From assembly GCA_022825185.1 (NCBI GenBank), contig JAJDYK010000119.1, forward strand, positions 1-22,117: a stretch of 22,117 bases of DNA, in the 5' to 3' direction. The position numbers and the translations under genes are program-made. The stretch's first letter is position 1, and every line of letters starts with the position of its first letter. This DNA is from Candidatus Latescibacterota bacterium (lineage in GTDB: Bacteria > Latescibacterota > UBA2968 > UBA8231). Under the pieces are notes generated by a model. That model saw only the letters and a list, made by a program, of their open reading frames with translations, ran no database searches and had not been told where the DNA came from. Positions 16,442 to 22,117 of this stretch are shown one piece after another.

Positions 16442-16477
16442 CTTAGTATGCCTTTTGCGCCAATAGGAAATACTAAG
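16442..16477. repeat. Inverted repeat upstream of the small-protein/SIR2 pair
   Basis: CTTAGTAT (16442-16449) and ATACTAAG (16470-16477) are exact reverse complements separated by 20 bases. They end 46 bases before the ATG of the first gene of the pair, where an operator or a leader-RNA hairpin would be expected. The rest of the 217-base divergent gap shows no confident promoter. Confidence 0.45.
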
Positions 16478-16523
16478 TAAGGTTAAGATGCGCATTAGGC
16501 TCGTTACAGAAAGGAGAAAGTCC

Positions 16524-16889
16524 ATGTTTAAAAAACAAAAAGAAAATTACGAATCAACAGGAATCATTCATCACGAGATCGGGAATGACAGTGGTGATGT
16601 TTTCTTTGTCCCTGATGCTCATCATTACGTGAAGCACAATGGAGGAGAATATGCTGTATTTCTGGGAGATTCTGTGAACACAGACGCTCCTGACGGTGGA
16701 ATTATCAGACCTTTCGAAAAAAATATAGGGTGTGTCAGGTTAAGTACTAGATGCTTTCAAGACACGGCGATATTTCGACATCTCGCCATGAAGCAGAATA
16801 AAATTAACGTGAAAGTAGAAGAAGTAGACAATTGTTTGTGTTTGATCAGCATTACCGTGCCGGCTTTGCCAGCTCAGCCTGTCAAATGA
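16524..16889 (+). CDS. Uncharacterised 121-residue protein coupled to a SIR2-like gene
   Basis: No family is recognised. The chosen ATG (MFKKQKENY) follows AAGGAG by seven bases; an in-frame ATG twelve codons earlier has no such site. The protein is soluble-looking, with no signal peptide or membrane span. It starts with a lysine-rich tail, then GIIHHEIGN, SGDVFFVPDAHHYVKH, a central acidic Gly-rich stretch (GDSVNTDAPDGG) and RPFEKNIGCVRLSTRCF. It ends in alternating hydrophobic strands (INVKVEEVDNCLCLISITVP), which suggests a small beta-rich domain. Two His pairs and four Cys are present but in no known metal motif. It is strongly AT-rich compared with the surrounding genes. Its stop overlaps the SIR2 start (ATGA), so the two are co-translated and very likely act together, perhaps as sensor, regulator or antitoxin-like partner (inference). 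Confidence 0.8.
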   Translation: MFKKQKENYESTGIIHHEIGNDSGDVFFVPDAHHYVKHNGGEYAVFLGDSVNTDAPDGGIIRPFEKNIGCVRLSTRCFQDTAIFRHLAMKQNKINVKVEEVDNCLCLISITVPALPAQPVK

Positions 16890-18556
16890 CCCAAGATACC
16901 CACACGGTCATCTTCTGGGGGGCTGGTGCGACCGCAACACTCGGCATGCGGCTAACCGCGCAGCAGGGAAAGTTCCTGCACGATCTTGCGACCGGCAAGA
17001 AAGATTCATCGTCGTTAAGCCATCGTGTTGCCAATGCAGTGGGCGATGAGGTGGAACCTTGGGTTTCGGCGCTTGTCGATCTGCTGACCATCCTCGGTGA
17101 TGGGAATGAAGAACATCACACCCAACTCACAATGGTCACCGATCAGCAAATGGACGCCATGCGTCGAAACTGGTCCGTCGGGGCTGATGATGACGAGATT
17201 CGAGGCCGCATCCTGACCTTGCGCACGTTGTATGATTGGCCTGCCCTGAAAGCCGTCATCAAGGTCTCTCCGGTTGAGCAAGGGGCGGATAGTGCAGGTG
17301 CCAATTTTCTCACGGACCTTTTCAACATTCTGGATATACACGGTCGAAGCGGCCATGGATTCCGCGTTAAAGAAAACGAATTCCTGACCCCTCAACGAGT
17401 GGCGGGAGCTCGCAATGCCCTGAAGCTATTGATCTTGGCGATGTTCTACATCGATTGGCAGGTGCTTCGGCAAGACGGGGAAAAAAAGCAGGCCTTGGAA
17501 TGCCACTATGACTTTGCCGAGGCGCTCGGCAGGCGCATGCAACGGCAGGGTTTGGGAAGGGCAAATCACCCTCACGATAGTCGAAAATTCTATATGGGTG
17601 ACGTCAGCTTTGCCAGCCTGAACTACGATCCCATCGCCCTGTGGCTTCAGTCCATTGCCAATCGCAATCTGAACCAGAGCCCGGCCGTACCCCATGTCGG
17701 AGTCCCGGCTCATAGGTTGCAGATTTTCCATGACCTTGGGCATCTCATACCCTCAAGGCGAATCAGTCCAAGAAATCCAGAGACCCGCTGGCATCCGATG
17801 AACGAAGCGGTAGCGCAACGATTGAATGACCCCGATCATGGTGCCAGCGACCGTATCCGGATCAGCAAGTTTCTTTATCCCCACGGCTGTCTGACGTGGC
17901 GCGAATGCCCCGATTGCGGAAAACTGTCGTCTTATCTAGGTGATCAGTGGGAAAAGGATTCGTCCGTCCTGATTTTACCGCCGCCACTCAAGTGTTTCGT
18001 ACCGGAGGATGTGGAATTTCCGCATTACCAAAACGAAAAGGAAATCGAGGAATGTGATAGAGGCAGCGTCGATGCTCGTGCGTGCGTGAATTGCGATACA
18101 CTGACTTATGCTCACCATACCCAGATCGTGATGCAAAGCAATTTCAAAGGTGCGCCGCCGCCGTATATCGAAGAAATCCAGCGCGATCTACGCGCCGTTG
18201 TGCAGGAGGCCGATCATATCGTGTTCATGGGCTATTCGTTGCCTCCAGACGATGTATACTATCGCGCCTTTTTCGCCGCTCGTCGTAGCCGCGACCCTGA
18301 ACGGCGTGTCAAGTGCAGCGTTGTTGTCGGTAAGGACGGTGAACGGCGTTGGCTCGGCCCTTCGGAGTTGCGTGACCTAAGTGCAGCAGGCATAGGGGAG
18401 GATGAAAAACGAACGCTGAAGGCGGCACAGGAGCTGTTCGACAAGGAACATGTCCGCTTCTATGGGGGTGGTATTCCCAACGTGTTTCTGGATGAGGAAA
18501 GAGTTACGGATTCTGCTGTCGACCGATTGCTGAACTGGAACGACACCGAAGAATAA
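16886..18556 (+). CDS. SIR2-like NAD-consuming protein, putative anti-phage effector
   Basis: This 556-residue protein carries the sirtuin motif series in canonical order. It has a Rossmann GAGA loop (residues 12-15, VIFWGAGATATLG) and Asn246-Tyr247-Asp248 in SLNYDPIALW. His333 lies in PHGCLTW, and a four-cysteine zinc module has CPDC (341-344) and CVNC (400-403). Gly449-Tyr-Ser-Leu452 (MGYSLPPDD) is typical of the SIR2_2 branch. About 230 mostly helical residues separate the first two motifs. The Asn and His needed for NAD hydrolysis are intact. SIR2-like proteins of defence systems (Thoeris ThsA, DSR, SIR2-HerA, SPARSA) deplete NAD on infection. A protein deacetylase role is less likely given the size and the GYS motif. 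The ATG lies within the ATGA overlap with the preceding small gene; the upstream frame extension lies inside that gene. It converges on a restriction-modification pair. Confidence 0.85.
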   Translation: MTQDTHTVIFWGAGATATLGMRLTAQQGKFLHDLATGKKDSSSLSHRVANAVGDEVEPWVSALVDLLTILGDGNEEHHTQLTMVTDQQMDAMRRNWSVGADDDEIRGRILTLRTLYDWPALKAVIKVSPVEQGADSAGANFLTDLFNILDIHGRSGHGFRVKENEFLTPQRVAGARNALKLLILAMFYIDWQVLRQDGEKKQALECHYDFAEALGRRMQRQGLGRANHPHDSRKFYMGDVSFASLNYDPIALWLQSIANRNLNQSPAVPHVGVPAHRLQIFHDLGHLIPSRRISPRNPETRWHPMNEAVAQRLNDPDHGASDRIRISKFLYPHGCLTWRECPDCGKLSSYLGDQWEKDSSVLILPPPLKCFVPEDVEFPHYQNEKEIEECDRGSVDARACVNCDTLTYAHHTQIVMQSNFKGAPPPYIEEIQRDLRAVVQEADHIVFMGYSLPPDDVYYRAFFAARRSRDPERRVKCSVVVGKDGERRWLGPSELRDLSAAGIGEDEKRTLKAAQELFDKEHVRFYGGGIPNVFLDEERVTDSAVDRLLNWNDTEE

Positions 18557-18725
18557 TCCATACAGATTCACCGGCGGCGAGGCCTGCACGTCAAACTCGC
18601 CAGCTAGCTTGACCACCCCGAGGCTAGGGCTGGTCGGGCCACGAGGTGGCAATAATCGTTCGATCCTCCGCCGGTCAGAGCCCGCGATTCACGTAGCTGC
18701 ATACAGCCGTTCTTGGAACACCCTT
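18557..18725. other. Intergenic gap between the convergent SIR2 and methyltransferase genes
   Basis: No gene, strong terminator or clear repeat is seen here, although two units converge. It is more GC-rich than the flanking genes. On the minus strand about 35 codons (18645-18550) read without a stop as a protein-like peptide (SLGVVKLAGEFDV and following). That could be the remnant of an older gene displaced by the island, or chance. Confidence 0.3.
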
Positions 18726-20315
18726 CTAAACAGATACAACACCAAACAATTCCAGTTGCTTCGGCTCGTCCTGCCATTCCGTTTCCGGCAATAGGTCTGC
18801 AAGCGCAGTTGCTGGGACCCTGCCTAACTCTTTCGGCTCCAGCTTGTGTAGCCCTCCCCCATAAACTCTCCCCTCGTTCAGCATCTCCTTTGGGCTTATG
18901 CTATTCAGGAAATCCCACACCTGCCGTTTCAACTGGGGAGATTCTGCAATCGCTTTATCAAGGACTCTCCTCGGATACAGCATCAGATAGACATTGGGGG
19001 CAGTCGCATTGGAGTGATTTAGTATGAATCGAAATGGCCGTCCGTTCTTCTTGTCGCTGCGACCAAGATAAGTGCAGAGGAATGGCGCAGCCGGGCGGCG
19101 CTCTTGTGCATACCAAGGCGACCGATGCCGGCATATATAGCGTTCAGCTATGCCCTGCGTCTTACCTTCTTCAAGGTAAGCCCCCAGCGTCGGATACCGC
19201 TCCTTGACCTTTCCTTCTGGCAACCGACAGTCTAGGAGGAACAACTGACACTCCAACACAGGGTTGCCAGCGCGGTCCGCCAGGACTTCGTTGTCCGGCA
19301 CGTAACGTGGGCTTGGAAGTATAGGTCGGAATACCTCGGCAGGAAGCTCCCGCTCTGCGATCTCCTCCGTTGATAGGATGAAGTACCTGTTGCCGCCAGT
19401 CGCCAGCCCGCGCTTGATCGTGAAGAAGTCCGCGAGCATCGGCGTGTGCGACTCCGAGTGGCTCTCTTTCATCGGGTACAGCGTCCATTTCGGGTCGCGT
19501 CGGAGCGTATCAACCGAGACTAGTCGTTCCAGACTCGGCCGCAGTAGTGAACCGCCATAGGTCATACGCACTTGGTGATGGTCGGGTGGCTCTTTCTTGC
19601 TGAACCAAACTACCGCAGAGGATACTAGCGCGTCCCCGAATTGCACTTCTTTGGGGTCGAAGCGGTGGATGTGCAGCAACGTAACCTTGTCGAGCAGGTA
19701 GCGCTTTACCGACGCGCCGTAGTTGACGTCCATGAATTCGCTTGGTATCAGCCAACCCGCCAATCCGCCTTCCGCCATCCACTGGTGAGACAATCCAAGG
19801 AAGTAACAGTACAGACCGGCAAGCCCGTTCATCTTGATGCCGCAAGCCTCCCTTGTGAGGGCCTTCAGGCGTTGTTTTTCCTTGCTGGCGATGTGGTGAT
19901 GTCGCACATAAGGCGGGTTGCAGACCAACAGGTTGAACTTCTCTTTATCTGATGAGGATGCGGCTAGTGTAAAGTCCTCCAGGCGGACATCCAGCATCGT
20001 ACCCTTCCACAGCCTCGCCGCAGGTTCGCCGTAATGAGGGTCGACTTCGTAGCCGACGGCGCGTGTCAGACGATCTGCTGGGAAGACCTTGAGCAGTGCC
20101 GAGTAGAACGAGCCGGTCCCGATGGCCGGGTCGATAAATCGCACCGCCTTAGTCTCATTCAGTTGCCCTCTCGCATACTCAAGAATCTGTACGGCAAGTT
20201 CCGTCGGAGTTGCAAACTGCCCCATCCTGTTGCGTTCGGCTTGGTCCTTGGCCGCATCTAGTTCAGCTTGGACCGCGAGCCGACGTTCTTCCCGCGTTGT
20301 CGTGGATTTCGTCAT
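18726..20315 (-). CDS. DNA adenine-N6 methyltransferase of a XamI-type restriction-modification system
   Basis: This 529-residue type II modification enzyme has SAM-binding motif I DPAIGTGSF (residues 62-70) and catalytic motif IV NPPY (133-136), the N6-adenine form. GQFATPTELA (32-41) is the motif X-like start of this class. The C-terminal half, with KRGLATGGNRYFIL and later Gly/Arg-rich stretches, should contain the target-recognition domain, as in Eco57I/TaqI-like methyltransferases. Its ATG directly abuts the stop of the endonuclease gene (TAG-ATG, no gap), and GAGGAG lies in the endonuclease's last codons, so translation is coupled. If specificity follows the partner's family, it would protect GTCGAC (inference). 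Confidence 0.92.
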   Translation of the reverse strand: MTKSTTTREERRLAVQAELDAAKDQAERNRMGQFATPTELAVQILEYARGQLNETKAVRFIDPAIGTGSFYSALLKVFPADRLTRAVGYEVDPHYGEPAARLWKGTMLDVRLEDFTLAASSSDKEKFNLLVCNPPYVRHHHIASKEKQRLKALTREACGIKMNGLAGLYCYFLGLSHQWMAEGGLAGWLIPSEFMDVNYGASVKRYLLDKVTLLHIHRFDPKEVQFGDALVSSAVVWFSKKEPPDHHQVRMTYGGSLLRPSLERLVSVDTLRRDPKWTLYPMKESHSESHTPMLADFFTIKRGLATGGNRYFILSTEEIAERELPAEVFRPILPSPRYVPDNEVLADRAGNPVLECQLFLLDCRLPEGKVKERYPTLGAYLEEGKTQGIAERYICRHRSPWYAQERRPAAPFLCTYLGRSDKKNGRPFRFILNHSNATAPNVYLMLYPRRVLDKAIAESPQLKRQVWDFLNSISPKEMLNEGRVYGGGLHKLEPKELGRVPATALADLLPETEWQDEPKQLELFGVVSV

Positions 20316-21281
20316 CTACAGGCCAAACTCCTCAAGGTCTCCGATGCGATGCTCCCACACCCAGTCGATACCTTCCGCCGCCTCGTAGCCTAGGTAGCCG
20401 CTGTCGAAATATCCGCATAGGAACAGGATGTATCTCACGTCCTCTCCCCAAGACTGGCGCAGTTGGCTCATCTTGGCAGCCTCCTCTTTGCGGCGCTTGT
20501 TCACGTTGGCGAAGTCACCCGCTGATTTGGCCTCGACAAGCAGAGGCAGGTCTCCTAGTTGTGCCGTCTTTGGCATGATGACTGCATCCACCGGTATGTT
20601 GACCTGCCGACCGGTACCCTCCTGCTCAGCCGGTACGTTCATCCGAAAAGAGAACGTCCCCGGCTCCATGTTGTCGTAGCTTCTCTGCTCTCCTGCCGGA
20701 AGATTGGCATATCCGCGACCCTTCAGCCACGCCGCGATGGCTTCAAGCTGCCGCTTTTCCTGGGCATTCCGAATGATGGGGTTTGCAACGGCCCCGCACA
20801 AGCGGTCGGCTAAGATTGTCGCTGCCCGGTGTCGTTCCTGCTCCGAAGGCGCGTCTCCCCACTCCAGCCAGACGAGAATGTCCTTGTCAGCCATCTTTTG
20901 GATGATTGCTGCCACCTTGCCAAGGGCGCTGTCCACTTCTTGTCGGGACATTCGAGGCGGTAGCTTCCCGTCCTTTTCCATGACCTTGATTAGGTTCGCC
21001 GGCACCCCGGCGAGGCCGATAAGCCGGTCCACGGCGAGGGGCGGGCAGGTCGCCATCCGTAGGGTAGGCAGGATGCTGGGATTGGCCCTCAGCAACTCCA
21101 CATCAATATCTGTTAGGTTTTCCGTAGCCTCTAAGGTCGCTTTAACGTCTATGGTAGTCTGAAATCGGGTTGTCCGATAGGCTTCCGGCGCAAACCGAGT
21201 AAACCAGTTGTTGTACATGTCTACCGATTGTTCGATATCCGCTTTCCACCTGTCTGGTTTGTCTCTATTAACCGCCATCAC
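20316..21281 (-). CDS. XamI-family type II restriction endonuclease
   Basis: This is a 321-residue protein. Diagnostic stretches resemble the RE_XamI family from memory: YNNWFTRFAPEAYRTTR, LRMATCPPLAVDRLIGLAGVP, ADRLCGAVANPIIRNAQEKRQLE, and the C-terminus FLCGYFDSGYLGYEAAEGID. A PD-(D/E)xK active site is plausible: Asp232 in PVDAVIMP with Glu250 and Lys252 in LLVEAKSAGD. XamI itself is a SalI isoschizomer (GTCGAC). The first codon is GTG, followed at once by ATG (21278); neither has a convincing ribosome-binding site, so the true start may be either. The endonuclease preceding its methyltransferase in one transcript, with no controller (C) gene visible, is notable for timing of expression. 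Confidence 0.88.
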   Translation of the reverse strand: MMAVNRDKPDRWKADIEQSVDMYNNWFTRFAPEAYRTTRFQTTIDVKATLEATENLTDIDVELLRANPSILPTLRMATCPPLAVDRLIGLAGVPANLIKVMEKDGKLPPRMSRQEVDSALGKVAAIIQKMADKDILVWLEWGDAPSEQERHRAATILADRLCGAVANPIIRNAQEKRQLEAIAAWLKGRGYANLPAGEQRSYDNMEPGTFSFRMNVPAEQEGTGRQVNIPVDAVIMPKTAQLGDLPLLVEAKSAGDFANVNKRRKEEAAKMSQLRQSWGEDVRYILFLCGYFDSGYLGYEAAEGIDWVWEHRIGDLEEFGL

Positions 21282-21354
21282 TCAGGTGTCCATTCATAAA
21301 TATCAAATGCTTGAAACACCATATTGTTCTCCAAAGATTCGCTGCTCACGGCAA

Positions 21355-22074
21355 TTAGATTCCGAGTTGCGCCGCAAGATCATGAAAATCCTCCGCAATT
21401 ATGTCAAAATCTCCGTCTTGCGCCGTGTCTGCCTGACCTTCCGGTCCCCATTCAAGTGGACGTGGAATGAAGGCCGTTCTGAAGCCAACGGCTCCAGCCC
21501 CCTCTAAGTCGTGGCGATGCGCCGCGACCATCAGGATTGAAGGCGGCTCCAAATCGAGAAGGTGCGCCGCCGTCTCGTACACTTTCCGGTCCGGCTTGTA
21601 ATGCCGCGCAAGCTCTGCTGACAAGATACAGTCCCACGGAATACCGGCGTGCTTGGCCATGTTGGTCAGCAGCGACATGTTGCCATTGGAAAGCGCGGCA
21701 ACAATGTATTTGGACTTCAGCCGCAACATGCCGCCGACCACATCGGGCCACGGATCCAGTCTGTGCCAAACGCGATTGAAATGACTGCGCTCGTCCTCGG
21801 ACAACGCAGTAATCGAGAAATCTTGCAGAATGTCGTCGAGAATCATTCGATGGAGCGCGTCTATTGTCGTCCAAGGCAATTCGCCGCGCCGCACGCGTCC
21901 CATGGCAGGTTCATAGCCTCTGCGCCAAGCCGTGGCAAAGCGCGCCCAGTCCACGGTAAGCCGCTTGTCGTAGCCCAATCGCTCACCCTCTCGCACAATG
22001 GTAGAGTACCAGTCGGTGACCGTGCCAAAGACATCGACAGTCAGCGCCTTAATAGATGTTTGATAGGATTCCAT
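21355..22074 (-). CDS. HAD-superfamily hydrolase, haloacid dehalogenase type II-like
   Basis: This 239-residue cytoplasmic hydrolase has nucleophile Asp14 in TVDVFGTVTDW. Motif II is ALSNGN (Ser129, Asn130), motif III is Lys160 in HYKPD, and motif IV is MVAAHRHDLEGA with Asp189. The helical cap with WRRGYEPAM and the VAAHxxDL form are typical of the L-2-haloacid dehalogenase (type II) group, which releases halide from 2-haloacids through an aspartyl ester. Several members prefer other substrates, so dehalogenase activity is only probable. No clear ribosome-binding site precedes the ATG. It is on the same strand as the restriction-modification genes but 73 bases upstream of them, and no functional link is evident. 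Confidence 0.85.
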   Translation of the reverse strand: MESYQTSIKALTVDVFGTVTDWYSTIVREGERLGYDKRLTVDWARFATAWRRGYEPAMGRVRRGELPWTTIDALHRMILDDILQDFSITALSEDERSHFNRVWHRLDPWPDVVGGMLRLKSKYIVAALSNGNMSLLTNMAKHAGIPWDCILSAELARHYKPDRKVYETAAHLLDLEPPSILMVAAHRHDLEGAGAVGFRTAFIPRPLEWGPEGQADTAQDGDFDIIAEDFHDLAAQLGI

Positions 22075-22117
22075 GATTTTAATCGTTTCAAAGGATTTTT
22101 CTATTTAGCTGCGGAAG

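Noticed and set aside
16307..16523. Search for a CRISPR array, tRNA or attachment site at the island's left edge
   Set aside because: No direct repeats, tRNA-like cloverleaf or integrase gene found; only the inverted repeat at 16442-16477 stands out.

Overview
The window reads as chromosomal DNA of a fairly GC-rich, heterotrophic bacterium. Indicators are a 2-oxoglutarate dehydrogenase locus, a single-chain purL, a sulfatase/oxidoreductase catabolic cluster, a sugar-acid dehydratase and a sigma-54-type promoter. No rRNA or other marker allows a firm placement. The mix of sulfatase, Gfo/Idh, aldo/keto reductase and AraD-like genes recalls uncultivated environmental lineages (for example Latescibacterota or Poribacteria-like MAGs), but that is only a guess. 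Coding density is very high. The longest gaps are about 270 bases (12037-12304), 217 bases (16307-16523) and 169 bases (18557-18725), and no gene-free stretch exceeds 300 bases.

Core metabolism (1-6835): the first codons of sucB (E2) at the left edge and sucA (E1) form a leftward TCA-cycle operon. It is divergent from a rightward 1278-residue purL of the glutaminase-fused type. The roughly 150-base divergent region holds plausible promoters for both sides and a 13-base palindrome.

Catabolic block (6901-12036): Gfo/Idh oxidoreductase, aldo/keto reductase and Cys-type sulfatase form a tight rightward operon (gaps of 14 and 1 bases). It converges, with a 17-base tail overlap, on a leftward pair in which a small retropepsin-like aspartyl protease gene is translationally coupled (GTGA overlap) to an M20 metallopeptidase.

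Stress and sugar-acid block (12233-16306): hsp20 lies behind a textbook -24/-12 (sigma-54) promoter and ends in a strong two-way terminator. A leftward transcription unit on the far side of that terminator encodes an AraD/IlvD-type sugar-acid dehydratase, a COG4091-type SAF-domain dehydrogenase and an AT-rich three-helix membrane protein. A REP-like inverted repeat lies between the first two genes.

Defence-like island (about 16400-21281): a rightward, ATGA-overlapping pair encodes an unrecognised 121-residue protein and a 556-residue SIR2-like enzyme with an intact NAD-site motif series and a four-cysteine zinc module. It converges on a leftward, directly abutting restriction-modification pair: a XamI-family endonuclease and an N6-adenine methyltransferase. 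The island is visibly AT-richer than the core genes. The small-protein/SIR2 pair is the best candidate here for an undescribed defence system. A HAD-family (haloacid dehalogenase type II-like) gene closes the window.
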